From positions 3,285,001-3,349,000 of the forward strand of contig NZ_CP047897.1 in NCBI RefSeq assembly GCF_009913235.1: a DNA stretch of 64,000 nt. The letters are read 5' to 3'. Position 1 is the first letter of the stretch; each line of letters starts with the position of its first letter. Made by a program: the position numbers and the translations under genes. This DNA comes from Nibribacter ruber (GTDB taxonomy: Bacteria; Bacteroidota; Bacteroidia; Cytophagales; Hymenobacteraceae). The notes under the pieces are model-generated. The model worked only from the letters and a program-made list of their open reading frames with translations. It did not search any database and was not told the origin of the DNA. Below, one piece after another: positions 42,022 through 50,758 of the stretch.

Positions 42022-42086
42022 GAAGTAGTTGCCCGGCATTTTACAACCAAGCTTAAACAAACAATTACTCTATCTATACTTATTGC

Positions 42087-44957
42087 ATGAAAATTACGCA
42101 GCAGCAACGGCAGGTTGGCCTATCCAGCGCCTTGCTATTCTTCTTTGGAGCCCTTCTGTACATGGCCTCCTTCTTGCCAGGGCCGCTACACCCGAGCGCT
42201 TACTCTTCAAAAAAAGGAACCGGCAAGATTGGCGTTGACGCCAGGGCCGCAAGACTTCACAAACAGGGCTCCATTGGCACCCCAGAAAACCCCAATGCCC
42301 GTTCAGAATATGAGTTTGAGCGCCTCAAAGACCCAAAAACTGGCAGAATACCTGAGAACATAAGAGAGCGGGAGCTGGATTTTGCGTCCCATATTCCTAC
42401 GGCAGAGCAGGTTCTTCGGCAGAAAAACCCTTATTCCCGCATGGCATCGGCTAACTGGAGCCGCCGCGGACCTTACAACGTGGGCGGCCGCACGAGAGCC
42501 TTTGCCTTTGACGTGACCAATGAGAACGTTCTCTTGGCAGGCGGCGTGTCTGGCGGTATGTGGCGAAGCACCAACGGCGGTAACTCCTGGGCAAAAGTGA
42601 CCGAGGCTAATGAACTGCAAAGCGTGACCACCGTGGCGCAGGACAAAAGACCCGGCAAAACCAACATCTGGTACTATGGAACCGGTGAACTCTTGGGCAA
42701 CTCCGCCAGCAAGGTGGGAGCCAGCTATTACGGCAACGGCATGTTCAAGTCTGTGGACAACGGCGTGACCTGGAATCCCTTAACCACCACCCAAGTGCCC
42801 AACAACACAGCTTTTTACAACGTGTTTGAGTTTGTGTACCGCGTGGCAACGGGTGTCTCCACCACCATGGATGAAGTGTATGCGGCCCTTCCGGGCGTAA
42901 TCATGCGCTCCACCAACGGAGGTAGCACCTGGAACCCGGTCCTTGGTTTCGGAAAAGAGACCCAGGATTTTGCCAAAAGCTCTTACTTTACAGACATTAC
43001 AGTGTCTCCTTCTGGGGTGAAGTACGCCGGCATGAGCCAGTATGCATCTGGCAACGGTAGTTCTCTCACCAAAGGCGCCTTCCGGTCTACGGACGGCGTT
43101 ACCTGGACAGACATTACCCCAACCACTTGGCCTGCCACCTATGAGCGTATGGTCATGGATGTGTCTAAGTCCAATGAGAACATTGTCTACTTCTTTGTAT
43201 ATGTAGAAAATGCCTCTGGCGCTGAGACTCCTAACCTTTGGAAATATGAGTACCTGTCTGGCACCGGCGCCGGTGCGGGCGGAACCTGGACCAACCTGAG
43301 CGCCAACATTCCCATGCTGGGCGGCAAGTCTGGTGACTTGAGTCTGCAGGGCGGCTACAACATGGTGGTGAAGGTGAAGCCAGACAACCCCAACGTAGTG
43401 ATTCTGGGAGGAACCAACCTTTACATTTCTACCAACGGCTATACTTCTACCTCGGCCACCAAGAAAATTGGCGGCTATACTGTTACCAACGCCAACTACT
43501 CTCTATACCCATCTCACCATCCAGATCAGCACGAGGTAGCTTTTTCACTTACTTCTCCTTCGCGCGTGTACTCTGCGCATGACGGTGGCATTAGCAAGAC
43601 AACCAATGTGCTGGCTTCTGAAGTGGAGTGGGCTTCTTTGAACCGCGGTTACCTCACCACTCAGTTTTATACCGTAGCCATGGACCTGAACACCACCGAC
43701 AACTTTATTGTGGGAGGCCTGCAGGACAACGGAAGCTGGTCAACAGAAACCACGGCAGAGACCAGTATCTGGGAAGAAGTACTGGGCGGCGACGGTGCTT
43801 TCACCGCTGTGACGGCGCACTCCTTGCTGGTCTCTGTGCAGAACGGTACCATCTACCGCTTCATTTTCGGCGAGGATGGTTTATACACCGGCCAGTACAG
43901 CCGTGTAGATCCGCCTAAGGCCACCGGTTACTTGTTCATCAACCCGTACAACATTGATCCGAACAACGAGCAGACCATGTACCTACCGGCCGGTGACACC
44001 CTATGGCGCAACAAGAACATTGATGCCCTGCCAAGAGGCGGCAGCCAGTCGGCCACGGGCTGGGAGGTGATTGCGGCTCTCAATACCAATGAGGTGATTT
44101 CTGCCGTGGGCGTGAGCAAAGTGCCTGCCAACATGGTGTACTTTGGCACCAGAGGCGGCAAGCTGTATAGAATACAAGATGGCTTGGCAACAACGCCTTC
44201 TAAAATTGACGTGACCGGCATCAACTTCCCATCTGGGAACATTGGTTGTATTGCCGTAGATCCCCGTGACGCCAACAAAGTAGTGGTAGCCTTTACCAAC
44301 TACGGCATTATTAGTTTGTACGCCACAGAAAACGGCGGAGCTTCCTGGACCCCGGTGGCGGGTAACCTGGAGCAGAACCCTAACGGCTCGGGCAACGGTC
44401 CTTCTACCCGCTGGGTAAGCATCTTGCCAAGCAGAAACGGTAACCTGAAGTATTTTGTGGGCACCAGCACCGGATTGTACGCCACCTCGCAGCTGAATGG
44501 AGACAACACCACCTGGGTGCAGGAGGGCGCCAACTCTATTGGACAGGTGCCGGTAGACATGGTGATCAGCAGAACCACAGATGACCTGGTGGTAGTAGGG
44601 ACCCACGGAAACGGTGTGTACAGCGCTCGCTATGACGGTCCTCTGGCCTCTGCAGATGAAGTGGAACTGGCTACGCAAGTAGGCTTGGGCAATAGCTATC
44701 CAAACCCATTCCGGAAGGGGTCTTTGACTACCATTCCGTTTACCCTGGAGAAAGCCGCCCAGGTGAATCTGACCGTCTTTGACTTAACCGGAAGAGCCGT
44801 GGCTACTCTGGTGAATGGCAAGCTGACCTCGGGTAGACATGTTGCCACCTGGAACGGTGCCGGCACCGGTAAGCAGAGCCTGCCTACGGGTACGTACTTG
44901 TATCAACTCACCGTTGATGGCAAGCGGGAAACCAAGCGCGTGGTCTTTGTTAAATAA
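42087..44957 (+). CDS. T9SS-exported BNR-repeat (sialidase/Vps10-like) protein
   Basis: 956-residue secreted protein. A signal peptide (hydrophobic to about residue 33) is followed by a propeller with repeated BNR-type motifs: GGMWRSTNGGNSW, GMFKSVDNGVTW, IMRSTNGGSTW, FRSTDGVTW, SLYATENGGASW. The last ~85 residues are a type IX C-terminal sorting domain: NSYPNPF, a LTVFDLTGRAVATLVNG turn and the final GTYLYQLTV..RVVFVK. It is therefore exported by T9SS and displayed on the surface or released. The Asp-box blades suggest glycan or peptide binding; no catalytic residues are evident. Confidence 0.88.
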   Translation: MKITQQQRQVGLSSALLFFFGALLYMASFLPGPLHPSAYSSKKGTGKIGVDARAARLHKQGSIGTPENPNARSEYEFERLKDPKTGRIPENIRERELDFASHIPTAEQVLRQKNPYSRMASANWSRRGPYNVGGRTRAFAFDVTNENVLLAGGVSGGMWRSTNGGNSWAKVTEANELQSVTTVAQDKRPGKTNIWYYGTGELLGNSASKVGASYYGNGMFKSVDNGVTWNPLTTTQVPNNTAFYNVFEFVYRVATGVSTTMDEVYAALPGVIMRSTNGGSTWNPVLGFGKETQDFAKSSYFTDITVSPSGVKYAGMSQYASGNGSSLTKGAFRSTDGVTWTDITPTTWPATYERMVMDVSKSNENIVYFFVYVENASGAETPNLWKYEYLSGTGAGAGGTWTNLSANIPMLGGKSGDLSLQGGYNMVVKVKPDNPNVVILGGTNLYISTNGYTSTSATKKIGGYTVTNANYSLYPSHHPDQHEVAFSLTSPSRVYSAHDGGISKTTNVLASEVEWASLNRGYLTTQFYTVAMDLNTTDNFIVGGLQDNGSWSTETTAETSIWEEVLGGDGAFTAVTAHSLLVSVQNGTIYRFIFGEDGLYTGQYSRVDPPKATGYLFINPYNIDPNNEQTMYLPAGDTLWRNKNIDALPRGGSQSATGWEVIAALNTNEVISAVGVSKVPANMVYFGTRGGKLYRIQDGLATTPSKIDVTGINFPSGNIGCIAVDPRDANKVVVAFTNYGIISLYATENGGASWTPVAGNLEQNPNGSGNGPSTRWVSILPSRNGNLKYFVGTSTGLYATSQLNGDNTTWVQEGANSIGQVPVDMVISRTTDDLVVVGTHGNGVYSARYDGPLASADEVELATQVGLGNSYPNPFRKGSLTTIPFTLEKAAQVNLTVFDLTGRAVATLVNGKLTSGRHVATWNGAGTGKQSLPTGTYLYQLTVDGKRETKRVVFVK

Positions 44958-44976
44958 GAGATAACATGATGCGCAT

Positions 44977-45012
44977 AAAAAAAGCGGCCCTTGCAGAAGG
45001 GTCGCTTTTTTT
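44977..45012 (+). terminator. Terminator after T9SS protein gene
   Basis: AAAAAAAGCG with CGCTTTTTTT enclosing GCCCTT/AAGGGT (one wobble), U-run at the end. 20 bp after the stop. Confidence 0.85.
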
Positions 45013-45019
45013 ATGGCTT

Positions 45020-45057
45020 CGTTTTTGGCTTGTTTTAGTGAAAACAGGCTAAAAACG
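45020..45057. repeat. 38-bp palindromic element, copy 22
   Basis: Convergent gap, 5 bp after the hemB stop. Inner hexamers GGCTTG/CAGGCT. Confidence 0.9.
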
Positions 45058-45062
45058 GAGTT

Positions 45063-46043
45063 TTATTTCTTCAGGTACTGGGCAAACTCTTTTGCGAAGT
45101 AGGTAAGGATGATGTCTGCGCCGGCGCGTTTCATGCTCAGCAACGTCTCTAGCATAATCTTCTCACCGTCAATCCAGCCGTTTTGGGCGGCGGCTTTCAC
45201 CATGGCGTACTCGCCGCTCACGTTGTAGGCCACAATAGGCAGGTTGGAGTTGTCACGCAGAAGTTTGATGACGTCCAGGTAAGACAAAGCCGGCTTTACC
45301 ATCAGGTAATCGGCGCCCTCGGCGGTGTCCAGTTCTGCCTCAATCAGGGCCTCGCGGCTGTTGGCCGGGTTCATCTGGTAGGTTTTCTTGTCGCCGTGTT
45401 TAGGGGCTGACTCCAAGGCATCTCTGAACGGACCGTAGTAGGCGCTGGCGTACTTGGCGGTGTAGCTCATGATAGAGACGTTGTAGAAGGCGTGCTTGTC
45501 CAGGATGTTTCTGATGTGTGCCACGCGGCCATCCATCATATCTGAGGGGGCAATGATGTCGGCACCGGCCTGGGCCTGCGCTAAGGCCATCTGACCCAGC
45601 ACTTCCAGAGAAGCGTCATTGATGATCTCGCCGTTGTCAACCACGCCGTCATGGCCATCTGAACTGTAGGGGTCCATGGCTACGTCGGTGGCCAGGATCA
45701 CGCCCGGGAACTGGCGCTTGATCTCAGAAACGGCCTTCAGGTACAGGCCTTCAGGGTTTTTACTTTCCAATGCGAAGCGGTCTTTCTTGGCCTCAGGAAT
45801 ATTGGGAAACGGCGCGAAGGTTTTTATGCCGAGCTCCATGCACTGGCCAATTTCATCCAAAGTTCTGTCTAGCGTAAACCTGGAAATGCCCGGCATGGAC
45901 GGAATGGCCACGGTCTGGTTCTGGCCCTCGGTGATGAAAAGGGGATAGATTAAATCATGCACGCTCACGTGGTTTTCCTGCACCAGGTCACGGATCACGT
46001 CTGACTTGCGGTTCCGGCGGGGCCGGCGGGTTAAATGGTTCAT
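45063..46043 (-). CDS. hemB: Delta-aminolevulinic acid dehydratase (porphobilinogen synthase)
   Basis: Second common step of tetrapyrrole synthesis: joins two 5-aminolevulinate into porphobilinogen. 326 residues. Schiff-base lysines lie in MSYTAKYASAYYGPFR and MVKPALSYLD; substrate-binding GADIIAPSDMMDGRV is present. The metal site reads TDVAMDPYSSDGHDG, with Asp where zinc enzymes have the Cys triad, so this is the Mg-responsive type. N-terminal RRPRRNRKSDVIRDLVQE is family typical. Confidence 0.97.
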   Translation of the reverse strand: MNHLTRRPRRNRKSDVIRDLVQENHVSVHDLIYPLFITEGQNQTVAIPSMPGISRFTLDRTLDEIGQCMELGIKTFAPFPNIPEAKKDRFALESKNPEGLYLKAVSEIKRQFPGVILATDVAMDPYSSDGHDGVVDNGEIINDASLEVLGQMALAQAQAGADIIAPSDMMDGRVAHIRNILDKHAFYNVSIMSYTAKYASAYYGPFRDALESAPKHGDKKTYQMNPANSREALIEAELDTAEGADYLMVKPALSYLDVIKLLRDNSNLPIVAYNVSGEYAMVKAAAQNGWIDGEKIMLETLLSMKRAGADIILTYFAKEFAQYLKK

Positions 46044-46260
46044 AGCAGCTTATACGGTTTTGGGCAAGTGGGCCTATACAAGAGGCGGACTCGCTGCTGA
46101 TTTAACAAAAGAGCAGGCAAATTAGTGTGCAAGACGCATTAAAATCTGCACGCCAAAAGGGCTCTACGCCGCAAAGGTACGGCCCTGCCATCTGGCATGC
46201 CACTATTCTTTTGGTTATTGCACTGGGCAACAAGCCCGGTTCATTAAAAAGTTATGCGGT

Positions 46261-46297
46261 CGTTTTTGGGCTGTTTTCTCGGAACAGCCCAAAAACG
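46261..46297. repeat. 37-bp form of the palindromic element, copy 23
   Basis: The only copy that is one base short. Inner hexamers GGGCTG/CAGCCC pair perfectly and the palindrome extends beyond each end (GCGGT/ACCGC), making it the most perfect hairpin in the set. 25 bp after the rhomboid stop. Confidence 0.92.
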
Positions 46298-46322
46298 ACC
46301 GCGAAGTCACAAAACGGAAAGA

Positions 46323-48158
46323 TTACGCAGACACTTGTTCCTGTTCTTCCACCAGATCCTCTTCCATCAGTTCCTCTCCTTCCGCTGGCAGTAGCGAGTC
46401 TTTGTAAAGGAAATAGTAACCATAGCCTAACACGAAGCCAGTGACCAAGCCGCCTATATGCGCCGCATTGTCAATGCCGCCCGTAAGGCCATACAGCAAG
46501 TTGAACCCAATGAACAGGCCAATGGAGGTAAGAAAAGATGTTTTGAAATCCTTAGGGAAGACTTTGGTGGTGAGCAGCGCCAGATAGAAACCGTACAGCC
46601 CGAAGATGGCGCCAGAGGCCCCCACGCTCACCTGCGCCTCATACCACCACATGCTGGCCAGACTAGCCGCCACCCCGCAGATGAGGTAGAGAAGTACGTA
46701 TCTGTTTCTCCCCAGCAACGGTTCCAGAAACAGCCCAATAAACAGCAGCGCATACATGTTCATGAACAGGTGCATGATGCCGCCGTGTAAAAAGACGCTG
46801 GTCAGCAGGCGCCAGTAGTCTCCTTCCTGCACGGCCGGCCGGTAGTTGGCACCCCATGAAAGTAAATCCAGGGCCTCAAAACTGATAAAGCCCAGGCCCG
46901 CCGCTACCATGGCCACAAATACCAGTACATTAAGGTACATGAGAATAGGCGTCACCTGAAATCCTTCAAACGGCAGGAAACCAGTCAACTGCTTGCGTAA
47001 ATACCGGGCAGACCAGCGTTTTTTTCTGCGGGGCTTGCGTTTTTTGGCCGTAGACAATGGCACTGCTGCCAATAATAATAGCCAAACAAGGCTGCTGATG
47101 CCCAGGGAATAAAACACCCAAGGCAGCGTCTGGCCGTTGCGCGCGGCAAACGGTTCTTGGTGGGCAATTAGCAGTGGGCCTAGCCCGGTGTGTTGGTATT
47201 GCGGGTTCTTTTGAATGCTGATTTGAAACGCTTCTAAATCGCGGTGAGTGGGCGTTAGGCGCTCCAAAAAAGCAAATTGGTCCAGGTTCTTTTGCTCTAA
47301 ATCAGCTTTCGTCTCTTGCGTGAAGGCTTCAAATTCCCGTTCCTTTTCTTCGCGGGATAAGTTGTTGCTGATGGTTTTTGAATATTCCAACGCCAGATAC
47401 CCTCGTGGGGTGGAGGCTATCAAGACTACGCCCTTCCGCCCGCGGTCACCATAGAGTCGTTCGGCGGCCGTGTCTTTTAAAACAGTGACAGAGGCAATCT
47501 CCTCCGGATCAAGTTTGCCGGCAAGAAGCTTTTCTGGACCGTCTGATGGTGTAGGGGATGCAATAATCTCGCCGTCCAACACATATAACGGGCCAGTAAG
47601 ATTGCCTGATGTGGAAGTACTGTCCTCGTTACTTTTCAAGCTTACCCGAATAGGGCAGGTGATGTAATAAGTAAAAACCAGGTCGCGGTTGCGTTTGCCA
47701 GCCGTGGTGGTTTCCTGGAAAATCCCGATGTTCTTCTTGTCTATGTAGTAGTTTTTGAGTGCGTAATATTTGGTTGGAGGCAGCTTCCCGATTTGCGTAA
47801 TAGAATCTAGCTGCGTGAGTTTGCCCGTGGCGGTCTCCAGATAGTTTTGGGCCACCAGCGTAGGCACGGCCATGCCAATGATGGCTAATAGGGTGTACAG
47901 CGTGGGCAGATCACCTGATTTTCTCTTCAGGTGCAGGAGTTGGATGCGCTTCCTAAACCAAAAGAGCACCAGCAGGGCCGCCAAGCCAAAAGGCAGTACA
48001 AACTCTGGGATGATGCTCTGCACCTGAAATAGCTCCAGTTTGATGAAGACCAGCCAGTTGAAGGCGGTGTAGAACATCAATAGGCCAATAGACAGCAGCA
48101 GGAACGGCAGGAAGATCTTCGTTCCCTTAACACGGAAAGCGGACATTGAGAAAGCCAA
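46323..48158 (-). CDS. Rhomboid intramembrane protease with TonB-plug-like insert
   Basis: 611 residues. Residues ~15-110: three hydrophobic helices. About 130-265: an extracytoplasmic domain holding LYVLDGEIIAS, DPEEIASVTVLKDTAAERLYGDRG and KGVVLIASTPRG, the signature of the plug of SusC/TonB receptors. About 345-600: rhomboid core with HGGIMHLFMNMYALLFIG, the Ser nucleophile in GASGAIFGLYG and the His in NAAHIGGL. It cleaves membrane helices; the plug may bind a target. Ends with an acidic tail. Monocistronic, with a terminator between it and rocD. Confidence 0.85.
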   Translation of the reverse strand: MAFSMSAFRVKGTKIFLPFLLLSIGLLMFYTAFNWLVFIKLELFQVQSIIPEFVLPFGLAALLVLFWFRKRIQLLHLKRKSGDLPTLYTLLAIIGMAVPTLVAQNYLETATGKLTQLDSITQIGKLPPTKYYALKNYYIDKKNIGIFQETTTAGKRNRDLVFTYYITCPIRVSLKSNEDSTSTSGNLTGPLYVLDGEIIASPTPSDGPEKLLAGKLDPEEIASVTVLKDTAAERLYGDRGRKGVVLIASTPRGYLALEYSKTISNNLSREEKEREFEAFTQETKADLEQKNLDQFAFLERLTPTHRDLEAFQISIQKNPQYQHTGLGPLLIAHQEPFAARNGQTLPWVFYSLGISSLVWLLLLAAVPLSTAKKRKPRRKKRWSARYLRKQLTGFLPFEGFQVTPILMYLNVLVFVAMVAAGLGFISFEALDLLSWGANYRPAVQEGDYWRLLTSVFLHGGIMHLFMNMYALLFIGLFLEPLLGRNRYVLLYLICGVAASLASMWWYEAQVSVGASGAIFGLYGFYLALLTTKVFPKDFKTSFLTSIGLFIGFNLLYGLTGGIDNAAHIGGLVTGFVLGYGYYFLYKDSLLPAEGEELMEEDLVEEQEQVSA

Positions 48159-48201
48159 GGTGGTAGGGGTTAGTCTTCTCTAAAGATAGAATTTCCTGAA
48201 T

Positions 48202-48243
48202 AAAAAGAAAAGCCGACCCTGGGCAGGATCGGCTTTTCTTTTT
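48202..48243 (-). terminator. Terminator of rocD
   Basis: Stem AAAAAGAAAAGCCGA with TCGGCTTTTCTTTTT, loop CCCTGGGCAGGA. 20 bp after the rocD stop on the minus strand. Confidence 0.88.
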
Positions 48244-48262
48244 GTAGGTAAATGCTTGAAGC

Positions 48263-49504
48263 TTAAAACGCTGCCAGCGTCTGTTCAATGATGTCACAGC
48301 ACTCGTGCAGCTGTTCCTCTGTGATGACCAGCGGAGGCGCAAACCGGATGATGTCGCCGTGGGTAGGCTTGGCCAGCAGGCCGTTCTCCATCAGTTTCAC
48401 GCACACGTCCCAGGCCGTACGGCCGTCTGCGGTGGGTTTAATCACTACGGCATTCAACAACCCGCGTCCGCGCACCAGGGTTACCAGTTCTGGGTGGCGG
48501 TCTTTCAATTCATTCATGCGCTTCCGGAAGATGTCTCCCAGCTTGCGGGCGTTTTCTACCAGGTTCTCGTCTTTGATTACGTCCAGGGCGGCCATGGCCA
48601 CGGCGCAGGCCAACGGATTTCCGCCAAAGGTAGAGCCGTGTTCGCCTGGCTGAATGCTCAGCATCACCTCGTCATTGGCCAAAGCCACCGAGATTGGCAG
48701 CACCCCGCCAGAAAGGGCCTTGCCCAGGATCAAGATGTCTGGTTTGGCGTCTTCATAGTCAGAGGCCAGCATTTTGCCGGTACGGCCAATTCCGGTCTGG
48801 ATTTCGTCTACTATAAAGAGCACGTTGTATTTCTTGCACAGCGCTTTGGCCTTGGCCAGGTAGCCTTCAGAAGGAACCACCACGCCGGCCTCGCCTTGGA
48901 TAGGCTCTACCATGAAACCGCACACGTGCAGGTTTTCCTGCAGCGCCAGTTCCAGGGCCTCTAGATTGTCATACGGCACTACTTTATAGCCCGGCATGTA
49001 CGGCCCGAAGCCGGTAGTGCTGCTTGGGTCTGTGGAGAAGGAGATGATGCCCGTGGTGCGACCGTGGAAGTTATGTTCCACCACAATGATTTCTGCTTCA
49101 TGCGCCGGAATGCCTTTTTGGGTGTAGCCCCATTTTCGGGCTAGTTTCAAGGCGGTTTCTACGGCCTCGGCACCCGAGTTCATGAGCAGGGCTTTGTCAT
49201 AGCCGAACAGCTCAGACAGATATTTCTCACAAGGGCCCAGCTTGTCATTGTAAAAGGCGCGGGAGGTGAGGGTTAGTTGCTGGGCCTGCTGGGTGAGGGC
49301 GCCAATGATGCGTGGGTGGCAGTGGCCCTGGTTCATGGCACTGTAGGCGCTCAGAAAATCATAGTAGCGCTTGCCTTCCACATCCCACAGGAAAACTCCC
49401 TCGCCCCGATTCAAGACTACCGGCAGGGGATGGTAGTTGTGCGCACCGTACTTATCTTCCAGTTCAATGGCCTGTTGGCTAAAGGTAATTGACAATGTAT
49501 CCAT
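48263..49504 (-). CDS. rocD: Ornithine aminotransferase
   Basis: PLP enzyme that moves the delta-amino group of ornithine to 2-oxoglutarate, linking arginine breakdown to proline and glutamate. 413 residues, matching the family. Marks: N-terminal [66 protein letters not shown] and the PLP-binding Lys in ILGKALSGG. Monocistronic; the other genes of the path are not in the window. Confidence 0.95.
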   Translation of the reverse strand: MDTLSITFSQQAIELEDKYGAHNYHPLPVVLNRGEGVFLWDVEGKRYYDFLSAYSAMNQGHCHPRIIGALTQQAQQLTLTSRAFYNDKLGPCEKYLSELFGYDKALLMNSGAEAVETALKLARKWGYTQKGIPAHEAEIIVVEHNFHGRTTGIISFSTDPSSTTGFGPYMPGYKVVPYDNLEALELALQENLHVCGFMVEPIQGEAGVVVPSEGYLAKAKALCKKYNVLFIVDEIQTGIGRTGKMLASDYEDAKPDILILGKALSGGVLPISVALANDEVMLSIQPGEHGSTFGGNPLACAVAMAALDVIKDENLVENARKLGDIFRKRMNELKDRHPELVTLVRGRGLLNAVVIKPTADGRTAWDVCVKLMENGLLAKPTHGDIIRFAPPLVITEEQLHECCDIIEQTLAAF

Positions 49505-49773
49505 ATGCTAAAGTGTTTACTGGGTGGAAGGAGGGCCAATGAAGCAAGGCAACCCCAATTCTATTCTGTACGAAGATTCTCTCTTCGTGATAAAAGTAAA
49601 GAAAAGTCTTTACTTCAACCCCTCAGAAGGAAATAGCATATAAGATTTTGTCTATTTAATAAGGGAATAAGAAAAGACTTTGGGTGGCGCTCCTCCTTGT
49701 CTTGCCCGTGGCGATTGGTGCAAACGCCTTATTGGACACATTCTTAATTGCTGATGGTCTGTAGTTCAAGCGG

Positions 49774-49811
49774 CGTTTTTAGCCTGTTTTGTGGAAATTA
49801 GGCCAAAAACG
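49774..49811. repeat. 38-bp palindromic element, copy 24
   Basis: Divergent gap. Inner hexamers AGCCTG/TAGGCC, centre with GTGGAAAT. Confidence 0.9.
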
Positions 49812-49857
49812 GTTTTTCATTGCTGGTTGCTAATTGTTGATTGATTTACCTGCTGAA

Positions 49858-49900
49858 GTAAACACCCCCCCCTTCGCCCCCCTCAAGGGGGGAATCTGCG
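49858..49900 (-). repeat. CCCCTTTGAGGGG...GTGTTTA dispersed element, copy E
   Basis: Minus strand: CGCAGATTCCCCCCTT, GAGGGGGG, CGAAGGGGGGGGTGTTTAC. Followed at once by the GC-rich module, as at 21.4 kb. Confidence 0.75.
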
Positions 49901-49904
49901 ATTG

Positions 49905-50345
49905 GCGAAGGCCTCTGCTACGGGCACCTGTTCCAATTGCGGCTTACAGAGGCTTCTACTAGACGCACCGATTCCAGTCTTTCCGTCGAGTCGCCTAAGC
50001 AGGTTGCCGCCTCCGGTTAGAACAACGGTAATGACGGAGAACCAGCAGTTCCTCTACCAAAACTGTATCCACGCAGAAGAGGCAAGCTGGTACAGCGCGA
50101 GGGGGGAAGACGGGGCCCCGCGGCCGCTTATCAGTAGAAATGAAACAAGACAGCATAAAGGCACCGGAGGAAGCGGCAATGCTCCAGGAATGGCCAACGG
50201 GAATGCTTACATATAAGAAGAATGGCACGATAGTGACGTCCGCGCCATAGTCGCAAAAGGAAAGAAGGCATCAGACTAAATCGGGAGGAGGTGAATACCA
50301 ACAACGACAGGTAGCAACGCAAGCAAAGAAGTGGATAGAAGACAT
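49905..50345 (+). repeat. GC-rich intergenic module, copy B
   Basis: Blocks GGCCCCGCGGCCG (50114), AGAAATGAAACAAG (50136), GCACCGGA (50161), GCCAACGGGA (50193) match copy A at 21.4 kb with one 6-bp difference between the first two blocks. Confidence 0.7.
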
Positions 50346-50379
50346 GGCGACAGCAATCAACAATCAATAATAACACCGC

Positions 50380-50417
50380 CGTTTTTAGCCTAATTCCCAG
50401 AAAACAACCCAAAAACG
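50380..50417. repeat. 38-bp palindromic element, copy 25
   Basis: Divergent gap, 22 bp before the -7 element of the DUF5522 gene. Inner hexamers AGCCTA/CAACCC. Confidence 0.88.
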
Positions 50418-50438
50418 GAATTTTCCACCAACACTGCG

Positions 50439-50446
50439 TATCTTTG
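50439..50446 (+). promoter_or_regulatory. -7 element TAtcTTTG for DUF5522 gene
   Basis: Exact TAnnTTTG ending 4 bp before the ATG, so the transcript would begin at or just after the start codon: a leaderless or very short leader mRNA. Confidence 0.5.
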
Positions 50447-50450
50447 CCGC

Positions 50451-50648
50451 ATGAGACCAAAGCCGCTTCCGTTGCAACCGGGAGACACGTATTTCAATGA
50501 GCAGGGCTTGATGGTTTTCACGGAGCAGTACCACCTGCGGCGCGGCTATTGCTGCCAGAGCGGGTGCAGGCACTGCCCGTACGGGTACCAGAAAGAGGCC
50601 AAAAAAGACCAGAATACCCCAAGTAAGGATGGCGGTAAAAGCGGGTAA
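50451..50648 (+). CDS. DUF5522 family protein
   Basis: 65-residue protein with the compact family core: YFNEQGLMVFTEQYHLRRGY followed by CCQSGCRHCPYGY. The four cysteines (CC..C..C) suggest a zinc or iron-sulphur knuckle. The C-terminus is a Lys-rich tail. Function unknown; typical Bacteroidota small protein. Sits before rpmB but has its own promoter-like site. Confidence 0.85.
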   Translation: MRPKPLPLQPGDTYFNEQGLMVFTEQYHLRRGYCCQSGCRHCPYGYQKEAKKDQNTPSKDGGKSG

Positions 50649-50692
50649 TACGCTTTTTTAGAACGGATTAAAGAAAAAAGTTTAGCGGGGGC

Positions 50693-50724
50693 TTTGACAT
50701 TATCTATCTTTTTGCGGATATTTG
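50693..50724 (+). promoter_or_regulatory. Promoter of rpmB
   Basis: -33 TTTG (50693-50696), 20-bp spacer, then GATATTTG (50717-50724), one change from TAnnTTTG. Spacing matches the rpmG promoter exactly. Confidence 0.6.
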
Positions 50725-50758
50725 CGTCCCTTTTGTAATAAACGATACTAACGATACA

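Larger units (their letters stand above)
49505..50450. other. 946-bp divergent gap
   Basis: Holds copies 24 and 25 of the 38-bp element, one CCCCTTTGAGGGG element, GC-rich module copy B and the promoter of the DUF5522 gene. Frames across the GC-rich part are not gene-like. No rocD promoter could be resolved. Confidence 0.6.

Noticed and set aside
47030-47055. CGTTTTTTGGCC in the rhomboid gene, like a left half of the 38-bp element
   Set aside because: No right arm occurs at the fixed distance; the sequence is explained by a Lys/Arg-rich codon run.
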